Source: Takakia lepidozioides (taxonomy: Eukaryota > Streptophyta > Takakiopsida > Takakiales > Takakiaceae). Taken from it: 64,000 nucleotides of DNA. Positions 30,245-41,485 of the stretch are shown piece after piece (position 1 is the first letter of the stretch; the number at the start of each line of letters is the position of its first letter). The notes below the pieces were generated by a model. That model ran no database searches. It saw only the letters and a program-made list of their open reading frames with translations, and had not been told where the DNA came from. The stretch covers positions 51,317,053 through 51,381,052 of the forward strand of contig CM060732.1 of NCBI GenBank assembly GCA_030704615.1. The letters run 5' to 3'. The position numbers and the translations under genes were made by a program.

Positions 30245-32719
30245 TCACCAGTATTCCCCACAAGAACAAACTCCATGTTGGAAGTGATGAAAGCGGTTAG
30301 CATCACGTACAACTAGAATTCGCCCAACAATCTTTGACATGAACCTGGTAGCTGTGTGGCAGTCACCACACACCCGAAGGTTCTTGATGACACGAAGAGG
30401 TGTCCCAGGGGCTGTGTTAATTAGCCCAAAGGCAATGGCCAGCCTCTCACTGTGGTGGCAAAGAGAAAACTCCTTTTGCTCGTCCCCAACATCATGCAAT
30501 ACAAACCGCGTGTCAGGAAAGTACCCAGCCTCCTTCATATGACCAGACAATCTCTTCAGCTCAGCATGGATTTCCTCAATTTGGGGATGCAATTTATCGT
30601 CTACAACAAATGTATTCAAGCAGTTGTCAACCTCAATGCAGCAGCGACCTGCTTCCTTTTTGACACACCTGTCTGTCATCATTCTCCTCACCTTTGCGGT
30701 ATCATCCCACCTGCCAGCCGCAGCATAGATGTTGGAGAGTAGCACATAAGTCGCAGGATCCTGTGGATCACACTCGAGAAGGCGTTTTGCCGCACGTTCT
30801 GCAACCTCCACATTGCCATGGATTCTGCAGGCAGCAAGCAAGGACCCCCACACTGCAGCCTGAGGTTTGATTGGCATTTTGTTAATGAAGTCCTCTGCCT
30901 CATACAATCGCCCTGAACGACCAAGAAGGTCTGCCATACAGCCAAAATGCTCCACTGTAGGGGTTAGGCCAAGGGTACGACTCATACAATCAAAGTAGTG
31001 ACAGCCTTCGTCCACTAGACCCATGTGGCTACATGCAGAGAGAAGGCATATGAAGGTGATAGCATTTGCCTTCAACCCTTCCAGTTGCATTTGTTGAAAC
31101 AGTTGCAGGGCTTCCATACCACAACCATTCTGAGCGTATCCTGCAATCATCACATTCCATGAGATCACATCTCGTTCAGAAATACTGTTGAACACTCGAC
31201 GTGCAGCCTTTACACTCCCACATTTGGCATACATGTCAACAAGGGTGTTCTCCAGAATAATATCTGGCTCAATTCCAGTTTTCATGATGTCAGCATGAAC
31301 CTCTATGCCCTTCTCCAGGGCAGCCAAGGTGGCACATGCATTGAGAATGCAAATGAATGTGACTTTGTTGGGTGTTACTCCTTCCCTTGTCATTTGCTCA
31401 TAGATATCAAAGGCCTCCCTGCCAAACCCATGCTGAGCGTACCCTCCGATCAATGCACTCCATGAGACCACATTTGGCTTCAAACCTTCCTGTTGCATTT
31501 GTTCAAATAGTTGCAGGGCCTCCCTACCACACCCATGCTGAGCATACCCAGCAATCATTGCGGTCCATGAAACCACATCTCGTTTAATCATATTGTCAAA
31601 CACTTCATGAGCATTCTTCATACTTCCGCATTTGACATACATGTCAACAAGACTGTTCTCCAAAATGATATCTGGCTCAATTCCAACCTTGATGATATTA
31701 GCATGGACCTCTATGCCCTTTTCTAGGGCTGCAAGACTAGCACATGCCTTGAGAACACAAGTGAATGTAACACTATTGGGCATCAGCCCCATACGTAACA
31801 TTTGCTCATAGATCTCAAAAGCCTCCCTACCACACCCATGCTGAGCATACCCTGCAATCATTGCACTCCATGAGACCACGTTTCGTTGTGCCATATTGTC
31901 AAACACTTCACGAGCATCCATTATGCTCCCACATTTGGCATACATGGCAACGAGGGCAGTGTCCAGGATGATATCTGGAGCAACTCCGGATTTGCAGATG
32001 TCAGCATGGACTTGTCTGCCCTTGTCCACAGCTGCCAGGCTGGCACATGCACTGACAACAGAAGTGAACGTGACCTTGTTGGGTATCACCCCTTCCCATT
32101 TCATTTTCTCATAGAGCTTCAAGGCCTCCCTACCACACCCATGCTTGGCATATCCTGCCATTATTATATTCCATGTAAGCACATTCCGTACAGGCATATG
32201 GTCAAACACTAGGCGTGCATCCAGAACACTTCCACACTTGGCATACATGTTGACAAGCGTGTTCAGTAGAAGGATATTTGGTTTGTGGGCACTCTGGATA
32301 ATGTGGGCGTGCAACTGCTTTCCCACTGACAAGTCCTTCATTTTACTGCACTCCTGCAGAAGGCAGACATAGACATTGGAGTCTGCTGAAATGCCTTGTT
32401 GGTTCAAAATCTGCAGTGCTTCTTTCAGTTGTCCAGTCTTGCATAGTATCTTTACATCCCAACCGTTGGAAGAAGAATTCTTATTGAATCCCTTTGGTGG
32501 TCCTCTCTCAAAAGTAGTGGTCATGGTGGAGATGCCCGATACAACCAAAAGTGCCTGACTCAACCCTGCCATACTGTATGACCAAAACTTTAAAGTTACA
32601 ATCTTGACACAGGAACAAAAAATATATCCCAACGCTCCAAATTCTTCAAAGAAAAGTTTCCTGATGAGGACAGGTTCCTTCAACCTATGACCAGTTTGTT
32701 GGTTACCCTTCCCCATCAC
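30245..32719 (-). CDS. Pentatricopeptide repeat protein, PLS class with E/E+ and DYW domains (824 residues)
   Basis: A single uninterrupted frame, intronless as is usual for plant PPR genes. Residues about 75-590 are a run of P, L and S repeats with signatures such as LLNTLVNMYAKCGSV, VVSWTAMIAGYAQHGC and VTFTCVLKACASL. An E/E+ region follows (TPTVEHFGCMADLLGR, AAVWGSLLAACRIHGN). The C-terminal DYW deaminase domain carries the zinc/active-site HSE at about residue 756, CGDCH at about 784 and CSC at about 818. It ends EYW instead of the usual DYW. Such proteins bind specific organelle RNAs and convert C to U (or the reverse in ferns and their allies). The first Met may be upstream of the true start; Met50 (MAGLSQALLVV) also gives a plausible organelle-targeting N-terminus. 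Repeats are unusually alike (AGYAQHGCGREA recurs), suggesting recent internal duplication. Confidence 0.95.
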   Translation of the reverse strand: MMGKGNQQTGHRLKEPVLIRKLFFEEFGALGYIFCSCVKIVTLKFWSYSMAGLSQALLVVSGISTMTTTFERGPPKGFNKNSSSNGWDVKILCKTGQLKEALQILNQQGISADSNVYVCLLQECSKMKDLSVGKQLHAHIIQSAHKPNILLLNTLVNMYAKCGSVLDARLVFDHMPVRNVLTWNIIMAGYAKHGCGREALKLYEKMKWEGVIPNKVTFTSVVSACASLAAVDKGRQVHADICKSGVAPDIILDTALVAMYAKCGSIMDAREVFDNMAQRNVVSWSAMIAGYAQHGCGREAFEIYEQMLRMGLMPNSVTFTCVLKACASLAALEKGIEVHANIIKVGIEPDIILENSLVDMYVKCGSMKNAHEVFDNMIKRDVVSWTAMIAGYAQHGCGREALQLFEQMQQEGLKPNVVSWSALIGGYAQHGFGREAFDIYEQMTREGVTPNKVTFICILNACATLAALEKGIEVHADIMKTGIEPDIILENTLVDMYAKCGSVKAARRVFNSISERDVISWNVMIAGYAQNGCGMEALQLFQQMQLEGLKANAITFICLLSACSHMGLVDEGCHYFDCMSRTLGLTPTVEHFGCMADLLGRSGRLYEAEDFINKMPIKPQAAVWGSLLAACRIHGNVEVAERAAKRLLECDPQDPATYVLLSNIYAAAGRWDDTAKVRRMMTDRCVKKEAGRCCIEVDNCLNTFVVDDKLHPQIEEIHAELKRLSGHMKEAGYFPDTRFVLHDVGDEQKEFSLCHHSERLAIAFGLINTAPGTPLRVIKNLRVCGDCHTATRFMSKIVGRILVVRDANRFHHFQHGVCSCGEYW

Positions 32720-32948
32720 AAAATGAAGGTGCGCACTTCCAACAATTATGCCAACTCGGACACCTTACAAAACGAGTCCTTATATGCAAGAACCACACTT
32801 AAGAGCTCTGTTCACCTTCACATTGACAGAAAGTTACAACATAAAGATTTCTATAGAACTCCCCTTGTGCAAGTAACATCCCATCCCTCACCTCCCAGCT
32901 AACATGCAGGTTTTCTGCTCCATTTCAGTCTACTATGCTATGGGTGGC

Positions 32949-33239
32949 TCACTGTCTCCACTCATGAGAATATCTAAAGGGAGTAGAAGGTACAATGCAA
33001 CTAACCGAGCAAGATCGTGACTTTGGGTGATCTGCATCTGGAAAAGAGAAGGGATTTCCATGCTGGAAGCTAATTGGTGCAACTCCACCACGGCTCGCCA
33101 TAAATTTCCCCCCGGCTGCTTCCAGCTTCTCAAATAAACCATGTACCCACGCAGATTTCTTGCAGCTATCAGACAACAGTGCCCCGTAGACACTCTTCTT
33201 TTCGCAATCTGGTCTTGTAGGATGGACCTGCATCCTCAT
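32949..33239 (-). CDS. Possible short gene or exon of unknown function
   Basis: Minus frame from an ATG at 33239 reads MRMQVHPTRPDCEKKSVYG, then SDSCKKSAWVHGLFEKLEAAGG, a protein-like composition with an amphipathic helix. About 75 codons look coding, after which the composition changes, so an exon end near 33020 is possible. No family is recognised. It lies between the PPR gene and the 5' part of the LINE on the other strand. Confidence 0.25.
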   Translation of the reverse strand: MRMQVHPTRPDCEKKSVYGALLSDSCKKSAWVHGLFEKLEAAGGKFMASRGGVAPISFQHGNPFSFPDADHPKSRSCSVSCIVPSTPFRYSHEWRQ

Positions 33240-36200
33240 TGCTTCCCTGCCTCCGTCAGCTATCCTGGCCTCTATAGTAATGCATAGAGCCGAGTAATCC
33301 CCACAACATAAACCTCGTCCTTCTGTCTACTACTGTCTGCTGCCGGCCCGCGATTGGGTTCTGACCTGGGGACAATCAGAATGCCATGCAGTTTGAAAAA
33401 TCCAGGGGCCAACACCAGCGTTCACCTCGACACCGCCATCACTTGCACCAACACCACTTCCACATGCCCCCAGTTCTGATATCCCCAAACAACCTGAGGA
33501 GCGGCCAGTCCTCCCCCTCCCTCAGGCCTCCTGCAATGATCAGCACATGTGCGACCGGACAACAACAACGCAACTCCAGTCAGCACCCGTGGTACACTCG
33601 AACTCAAACCAACCAAGAGTCGTTGTGCTCCGGAGACCTTCCACCGAAGTGCATGGACGCCCAATGCTATTCACCTCCCCGCCTGGCTCTCCACCCCGCG
33701 TTCAAGAGAGAGTTCAAGAGCTTCCCCCTTCTTCTTCTGGGAGATCCAATTTGCCAGCTCCCCCAGTTATTCCACCTGCTCCATCAGTGCCGCCATCGAC
33801 ATCCAATCAAGCTTCTCCAGGTGATGACCGCATTCCTTGTCCTGCTTGTGGACAACCATTTGCTCGGATCATAGGCCTTGCCCGCCATCAACGCACCTGT
33901 TCAGCTTTTCGGCCGTCCCACCATGACGGTTCTTCTCTATCCATCCCTGTACATGCGTCACCCACTCCTCCTCCTGCCTCTGCATGGGTTTGGCTCTCCA
34001 CTCTAGATGTCCTCGGCGCTTTTCATCTGGGATTGCCTAGGCCTCGCCTCTATACACGGATCCCGTTGGCGCTAAGACAAGAGGTTCAACACGCTCTTCG
34101 CATGTCTATGGACAGTCTATCATGCTGATATCCCGGCTTGGCATCTTCTCTTGCTCTTTGCCCAGTGGTGTATGGTCTTGCCCCCATGCGGTGGTGATGC
34201 TGGTCATAGAGAAACACGCATCCATCTCCACCGTTTTCTATATGGGGATTGGGAGTGTCAAACGGCTTGTCTCTACCCACAAACGGCTTCGACACAATCT
34301 ATTGTTGGGTCGTGTCGGTGAGTACTCACGTACAGCGCGTGCCCTGGCACCTTTCACTTATGTACCACCTTCTTCAAACACTGTCGCTGCTTTAGAGGCC
34401 CTTCATCCCCCATATGAGCACATTCTTCCAGTTCTTGTCGATGATTTTGAGCCGGATCAAGATCTCCATCTAGATCATGACATCTTCACCAAGGCTTTTA
34501 CACGCAGTCCACATCTCTCTGCAGTTGGCCTGTCTGGTTTGTTGTATGAACATATGCGCGACTACTTCAATCCCCAAGACTCTGCTAGTGGCTTCGCCCA
34601 ACTCTTTCAGGTTTGTTCTCATATTACCAGTGGTCGCATACTTGCTTCACTGGCACGCCTCCTTGGGGCATCACGACTCTTGGTTATGTCCAAACACACC
34701 AGTCCTAGCATACGTCCTATTGCCGTGGGGGAAGTCATCTACCGTCTGGTTAGCCGTTCTATCTGCCTTCAGTATCGAGATGCATTCTCCGCCCACCTCT
34801 TTCCACATCAGTTCGGCGTTGCCACTCCAGGAGGCTGTGAAGCTGTTGTACACGAGATCCGCGCCACACTTGACCTTCACCCTGACTGGGTTGTCCTTCA
34901 AGTCGATGTCAGCAACGCCTTCAACACTGTTTCACGCGCTGCCATCTTTCAAGAGCTCCGTTCTGTTGGAGGTGATTTTCATCAGCTTATCCCTTTTGTC
35001 AGACTGTTCTATACGTCTGGCGTTCCCCTCTTTTACAGTCACCATTCTCACATAGGCGACTACAGTCATTTCATCACGCAATTGCACTCTGTGGGCTCTC
35101 CGTTCAACCTCGCAAGTGTGTCTGTGGTCTCCATCCGGTTTACCATCTGGCTTTTCGCCACCTGCCCATTTTCTCACACCATCTGACGGCATCCGGATCT
35201 TGGGCGTTCTTTTTGGCACCACCTCATTCATTTCAACTTTCCTGGAAGACGCACTTCAACAGGACATCTCCCATTCTGAGCTCCTTCCTAGGCTTGGGGA
35301 TCTACAGGTCGCTTATGGTATTCTCACAAGGTGTTTCATTCAACGACCGTCATACATTTTACGGTCTTTTCCACCTACCGCTGAAAACCTGCAGTCTCTG
35401 TCGTAGTTTGATGCTCACATTATGGGGGTTTTTGGTCGTTTACTGGGGCCCGGTGCTCTGGATGGTTCCCAAGGGGATTTACCTCGGCAACAAGCCACAC
35501 TTGTGTCCGCTGGCGGAGTGGGTCTACTCTCCACTGCCACCACTGCTCCTTGTGCTTTCCTTGGCAGTTGGGCTCTAGTTGCTCCAGCCCTTGCGTCCCG
35601 ATTTATATGTACCAGCGGCCCCTACTCATGGATAGCATTGCTCACATGGATAACAGTTCACTCTCATTCCAACAACATCTTTGATCTGCACGAGACCTTC
35701 TTCATCCATCAATGCGGGCTTGCCTTCCGCCATTTGAGCAGCTGGTTACTCAGGGCTTGGACCATCTCCAGGAGACCGTCGTGGATCGCGTGCACCAACA
35801 GACCTTTTCTAGCATGCTTTCTAATGCATCTTCTGATGTGCATCGTGCCAGGCTCTTATCTTGCACAGGACCAGGGGCGGGTGCGTGGCTTATCGCAAGA
35901 CCCACTATCACACCGTTTCGCTTGTCGTCTCCAATCTTTGCCACGGCTCTCCGCATTCGTCTTGGTTTACCACATCCTTCTATGCTTGGCTTACAACGCT
36001 GTGTTTGTCACCAACCCATCGATCCACTTGTTGTTCATCTCCTTCGTTGTCCATGTGGAGGAGATCGTACAGCAACCCATGATGTTGTGCGGGACGTCGT
36101 CGCCTCTGTTGCTCGAGAGGCTGGATTCCATGTACTGCGGGAGCAAACTCACATGCTTCCCTCTCGTACGCCTCAGTCCACTCATCGGCGAGTTGACATC

Positions 36201-36962
36201 GTCATATCTCGAGATGGTTTGTGCACCCTTGCAGATGTTGTCATTGCCGATCCCACTCGATCCGACTTACTTTCTCGCTCGGCCTCTTCCCAAGGCATTG
36301 TCGCTTTGATTGTTGCACAAACCAAGCAACGAGACTATCAAGACCGTCATCCCACAGATGCGTTCCTTCCACTGGCTGTGGAGATCTTTGGATGTCTTCA
36401 TCGTCAGTTTGACGACTTTCTTCGTACTTGTGCTCATCATGCTACTAAGAACAAGATCAATGGCATTCCCTATGGGGGGATGCTATTCTATGAGCAGATC
36501 CCGCGAGCAGAAAATTCCGTGAGCAGAAATCTGTTCACGCTTTAGGATCTGCCCTATAACCGCGGACGCCTACTCGACTTAGAAGACCTATTACTACGCA
36601 GAGTGGCCAGTACTACAAGCTCGGTTATGGATGTTGCTGGGATGAATGAGGGATGAATGGCGGATGAATGAGACATGGATGAATTAAATAAATGTAATAA
36701 TACAAAGTTGTTCTATAGTAGAAGCTCCGAAATCCCCCGAGCTCCGAAATCCTTTAAACCATGCTAGTCTTGCTTGCAAATCAATTGTGAAAGTGCAGTG
36801 TATATTGTCAACAATGAATCCACGTTGCTTTGTTGATTGAGGAGGGGTTACTTGTCATTTTTCCAGGTATCCAAGGTTGAGAGAGATGCTCACACCCAAA
36901 TCTAAAGAAGGCAGAGAGGTGAACTCGTGCTTTATAAATAAACGTTTCAAAACATGTATTGG

Positions 36963-38170
36963 GAATTAAGATTTCGTTGCCGACACCTTAATCCCCAGCA
37001 CCTGGACACACCGCCTTACCGCCAATGCTTGTTCGCCATCAGATTTTTTGGGGTTTTTGGTTTTTCCATGAATTGTCATGTGCCAACTCGTACTAGGAAT
37101 TAAGATGTCGTTGACGACACCTTAATTCCCAGCACCTGCACACACACCGCCTTACCGCCAAGGCTTGTTTGCCATCAGATTTTTTTGGGTTGAAATTTTT
37201 TGGGTGAATGTTTTTGGGGTTTTTGGTTTTTCCATGAATTGTCATGTGCCAACTTGTACTGGAAATTAAGATGTCGTTGACGAAATCTTAATCTAGCACA
37301 TTCGGGAGGAAATAAATAAATAAAAATAAAACAACGTTTTTTTTTTTTTTTTTTTTTGGGGGAAAACTTGCTGGGAATTAAGATGTCATTGACGACACCT
37401 TAATCCCAAGCCCCTGCGCACACACCGCCTTACCTCCAAGGCTTGTTCGCCATCAGATTTTTTTGGGTTGAAATTTTTTGGGTGAATTTTTTGGGATTTT
37501 TGATTTTTCCATGAATTGTCATGTGCCAACTCGTACTAGGAATTAAGATGTCGTTGACGACACCTTAATCTGGCACATTTGGGAGAGGGGGGGGGGGAAA
37601 AAAAAAAAAAAAAAAAAAAAAAAATGTTTTTGGAAAACTTGCTGGGAATTAAGATGTCGTTGACGACACCTTAATCCCAAGCCCCTGCACACACACCGCC
37701 TTACCGCCAAGGCTCTTCGCCATCAGATTTTTTTGGGTTGAAATTTTTTGGGTGAATTTTTTTGGGGTTTTTGGTTTTTCCATGAATTGTTGTGTGCCAA
37801 CTCGTACTGGGAATTAAGATGTCGTTGACGACACCTTAATCTAGCACATTCAGGGGGGGAAAAAAAATGTTTTTTTTTTTTTTTTGAAAACTTGCTGGGA
37901 ATTAAGATGGCGTTGATGACACCTTAATCCCAAGCCCCTGCATACATATGCTTACCGCTAAGGCTTTTCCCTAGGTTGAATTGTCATGTGCCAACAGGAG
38001 CTCGGAATTAAGTTGGCATTGACGCCACCTTAATGTCTATTTCTCTGCATATAAATGCTTATCGGTAAGATTTTTTGGAATCATTTCTTTCTTTCATGGG
38101 TTGAATTGTCATGTGCTAACAACAGGGACTGCGAATTAAGCTGGCGTTAAGGACAGCTTAACGCCTATTT
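36963..38170. repeat. Ten-copy array of an ATTAAG...CTTAAT palindrome, left arm of element C
   Basis: Copies begin near 36963, 37101, 37265, 37376, 37542, 37647, 37812, 37900, 38005 and 38136. The consensus half is ATTAAGaTGTCG, four bases TTGA, then CGACAcCTTAAT, a near-perfect 28-bp palindrome. Spacing is about 90-165 bp with a conserved interval (CACACCGCCTTACCGCCAAG and TTTTTCCATGAATTGTCATG). In the last two copies both arms changed together (TGGC with GCCA; GCTG with CAGC), as if pairing is maintained. Confidence 0.85.
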
Positions 38171-38200
38171 CCCTGCGTACATGCTGATCGGTAAGGATAA

Positions 38201-38940
38201 ATGTTGCATCAGTCATCCATGGTTCATTCATCAGGCCAATTTTTCATCCCGGGAGTCCAGGCCTCACAAGTTTTGGTTTGCCCTGATGACATTCAGCGTT
38301 GTGTGATGAGGACTTGTCGGGATTCAGTCATCACTAAGCCTCAAATTCCAGCCGTGTGGCCAGTGAAGGTGAGAACGTGTCTGTCGAAGCAAGAAAATTG
38401 CAATGCTGGAGGATGTCGGGTTTCATCTTCCAAGAGGCCCAACTGTCATAACACCAGTTTCTTGTCGGGGTTTGCAATACGCATTCCCCCCACATCTACG
38501 ACATGGGAACGACTGGCCTACAAAACGAAATGGAAAAGTGGTCCGTCGTGTTGAGGCAGGTCCTGAAAACCAGTGCAAAATTGGGTCAGCAAAAACCCTG
38601 CAGTGTCGGGTGACCCAAGTTGTCTAATGTCCCCCCACCAAGCTATGGGCGGGTGTACATTATGGTGACGTCAGGTTCTGTTGTTCACGACAAGACTTAG
38701 GTAACTGTTGGGAATTTTCCAAATTGCACATGCCCGGACTTCCAGAACACGTTATCAAGCTCTATTGGAAAGAGACCCAAATTTGTATCGTGTAAACACC
38801 TACACTACATCTACATTTACATGATGTTTTGTGATCCTCACCGAGACACGTGCATTCACCAATGTACAATGGGTCCCACTGATGTTCATACACTTCTACA
38901 GCGAGATAGGATTACTGAAATGTGAGGGTTTATGAAGGAG
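38201..38940 (+). pseudogene. C-terminal fragment of a SWIM zinc-finger transposase in element C
   Basis: The plus strand at about 38700-38930 reads VTVGNFPNCTCPDFQN, then SCKHLHYIYIYMMF, which fits the SWIM pattern CxC...CxH. It closely parallels the SWIM finger of the transposase at 61.2-61.3 kb (CNCTDFS...CKHLYYIYL). The preceding 38201-38640 stretch is open in two frames and may be the upstream part with a shift. No DDE domain is present, so the element is non-autonomous. Confidence 0.65.
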
Positions 38941-39078
38941 TTCAATTCTTTGCCAATGACTTCACTTTGTTCAATGTAATGAATACATCCATTTATCTTT
39001 TGGGTGAATTTTTTTTTCGGGTGAATTATTTTGGGGTTGTTGGTTTTTCCATGAATTCTTACGGCAACACGTACTAGG

Positions 39079-39295
39079 AATTAAGATGTCGTTGACGACA
39101 CCTTAATCCCCACCACCTGCACACACACCGCCTTACCGCCAAGGCTTCTTCGCCTTGAAAGTTTTTTGGACTGAAATTTTTTGGTTAGTATTATTGGAAA
39201 AAAAAAATTCGGGGATTTTGGTTTTTCCGTGAGTTGTCATGTGCCAACTTGTACTGGGAATTAAGATGTCGTTGACGACACCTTAATCCCGAGCA
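39079..39295. repeat. Two palindrome copies, right arm of element C
   Basis: Copies at about 39079 and 39261 carry the same ATTAAGATGTCGTTGACGAC core as the left array and the same CACACCGCCTTACCGCCAAG interval. They lie on the other side of the SWIM fragment. Confidence 0.8.
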
Positions 39296-40000
39296 CCTGC
39301 ACATACACCATAGTTCATTTATGTCGCTTATTTTTCATCCAAAAATCATCCAACATTCATCCATTCCCTTTTTCATTCATCTCAAAACCATTCATCCGAC
39401 AGTTTTTCATCGCACATTCGTACCATATGGTCGTCACCCAACAAGGATTCTTCCGTCGGATGGGGTGGAGATTGCGTCCGTGCAGTGCAGTTTTTGTCCA
39501 CGCAATAGGCTCTCTTCTTCCCTCCGTTGTAGGCTCTCATTCACTAATCTGCTCACGCTTGCAACCTGCTCACGCTTAAGGGATTCTGCTCACGTTCACC
39601 ACTTAAAGCGTGAGCGTACTCATGTGAGCTGCTCACACAGTAGCTACCATCTTCCCCATGCTTCTGTCTTCGTTGCTTTCTATAGACAACGGGTTTCTGT
39701 AGCACTACAGAGGGCACAGGCTATGTCCATCTTGAATCGGGCTACTGTAGCTGGCATGGCTTCGTCTCATCTTTCTATTCTTCCCGATGTCACACCCATT
39801 TCTTTGTCTGATGTCATTAGGCAGTTGGATGGGATGATCACTCGGTTTGATTAGCTTGATATGTTTTTTTTTTCAATTCTTTATGTTAACTCTTCCCTTG
39901 CTATGGGAACTTTCCATACTTTGTACAGTTACCTCATGTCAGTTTGTAAATAAAAGCTTTGCAGGGTTTCATCATTAGCAAGGGCCTACTATCCTTCGAT

Positions 40001-41485
40001 ATGGTCTACCAAACACATTATTATTATTACAAATACGAAAAAAAAGGGCCCGGGGATGGACTCAGGCCCTGTAAATCATATTACCACCCCAAGTTTTGCG
40101 TGGGCCCTATCCATTAAGTGATGGTGCAAGAGTTAAAAAGGGGCTACATAGTGAGGCATAGAGGGATTTGAAGAAATAAGAGTTCTTGCAAGGAGGTCCA
40201 GAAACAAAAACCGTTAGGCTATAAGATATTAAAAGGCGGATGGTTGATGGACGTCAACTTGGGATATGGCAACGATGTGTGTCATGGTGAGGGGTTGTAT
40301 AGAAACAGCGAAGAAACAGGTTGCAGGGAGAATGCATAAGAAGAATGAGAGAAAGTTTTCTATAAACAAGATGGCGATCCTGAAGACGATAGCACAAAAG
40401 ATAGGAGCTGCGTAGGACGAAGAGAAGATCTAGACAAGATGTCAAGTTATTTTACCACTAGTGTGAAACTAGCTGGGAAATAGCTAGCTTTTACATATTG
40501 ACATTTGGGATTGGCCCAAGTATCAATCCAAGGATCAAGGCAGATTTAGGCCCTGGAGTGGTTATCTTCACGGCAAGTGCGGGAGGCTCATCTTTCTCGA
40601 GTTGAGCCTCACTGCGCCTAGCTATGGCACCATAGTGTGGATTCCTCATGGCGTGGGGTGCACTTGGCTTGACTTGTATTTGAGTGATGAGTTTATATAT
40701 GCATGAGTTTATGCTTCAGCTTTGTGAGCTCGCATAAGCTTGTGCTTGTATTCTTCTTCTTTATCACTCGAGAAAGATGAGCGCGTATCTGTAAGTGCCA
40801 GATACGAGTTAGTTGTAGCACTTGTGGTATTTGCTTGAGAATGAGAGAAACCAGGTTGTTATGCAAGGAGTACCATGGAGCTCTTGGTTGTTAGAAGCGG
40901 AGGCGATGTGGGTTATGAGGTAGTAGACCTTGGCATTCGATCTTCAGCTTCAGAGATGAAAGCACCATGCTGCAGGTAATTCCAGAGCACCTTGATGGTT
41001 TCAGATTGTGTACATGCATGAGCAAGCACGATTGGGAAGAAGACCAGTCAAAAGCAAGTTATAGTGGCTTTGGTGGCAAAGCTGAGAACTGGACTTGGGA
41101 ATGCGAGCTTTCATTGTGTGAAGGATTGCAAGACCAAGCGAAAGGGTTGATTTGGCTTGGGGCAAATCAGTGCACTTTGTGGAGTATGTTGAGATTGGGT
41201 TTCAATCTCGAGCTTCAGCATTGAAAGGGCTCTTATCATGGTAAGAGCAGGGCTGGAACAGGAGCTAAGAGGTGTGACAAGACCATGGAATGTGCACCTA
41301 GGGTTTCAGAGCTTGGAAGAAGAGCTCTTGCACCACAAAAAGAGTGTCTTGTGGCTGGAAATGTAAGCCTTAGGGTTTCAGGAGCTTGGCAAAGGCTGTG
41401 GAGTGCTTAGTCTTGTCTTAGAGAGCATCAAGGAGCCAAGGAGCCAAGATAGGGGGCTGATACCTCTTGTGTGAAGAGGTTGCAT
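40001..41485. other. Non-coding stretch, no feature recognised
   Basis: No convincing coding frame on either strand and no motif beyond weak short duplications around GCTTCAG and GTGTGAAG words. It leads into the tandem repeats and may be the leader or LTR region of the retroelement whose gag relic lies at 43.7 kb, but I cannot show that. Confidence 0.35.

Larger units (their letters stand above)
36490..39630. mobile_element. Element C: palindrome-rich DNA transposon inserted in the RLE LINE
   Basis: The two sides mirror each other. Outermost are clustered TGAGCAG words (left at 36500, 36516, 36531; right as CTGCTCA at 39548, 39570, 39589, 39628). Next inward are GATGAATG repeats (left 36650-36700; right, inverted, CATTCATC at 39352-39400). 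Inside these are palindrome arrays on both sides. The centre (38.2-38.94 kb) holds a SWIM zinc-finger fragment. Long T and A runs (about 37338-37358 and 37600-37624) interrupt the left arm. This symmetry, and the interruption of the LINE ORF exactly across this interval, support a single insertion. Termini and target duplication are not fixed to the base. Confidence 0.65.
33300..40000 (+). mobile_element. RLE-type LINE (R2/NeSL-like), damaged and split by element C
   Basis: N-terminal Pro-rich part with a C2HC zinc finger (CPACGQPFARIIGLARHQRTC begins at about 33838), as in R2- and NeSL-like elements. The reverse transcriptase part (34122-35186) shows SIRPIAVGEVIYRLV, GVATPGGCEAVVHEIR and VVLQVDVSNAFNTV (motif A). 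The thumb region follows in another frame (35190-35410), then a C-terminal Cys/His cluster (CVCHQPIDPLVVHLLRC) and the restriction-like endonuclease core (RRVDIVISRDG, ADVVIADPT) to about 36450. The last part of the ORF (FYRQRVSVALQRAQA) appears only at 39620-39854, after the inserted element C, followed by a 3' UTR with AATAAA near 39948. The frame is shifted several times, and the QGDP and YADD polymerase motifs are missing, so it is dead. Confidence 0.75.

Noticed and set aside
36963-39295. CRISPR-like look of regularly spaced palindromic repeats
   Set aside because: The spacers are themselves repeated and conserved, spacing is 90-165 bp, and the setting is a plant nuclear genome with a transposon layout.
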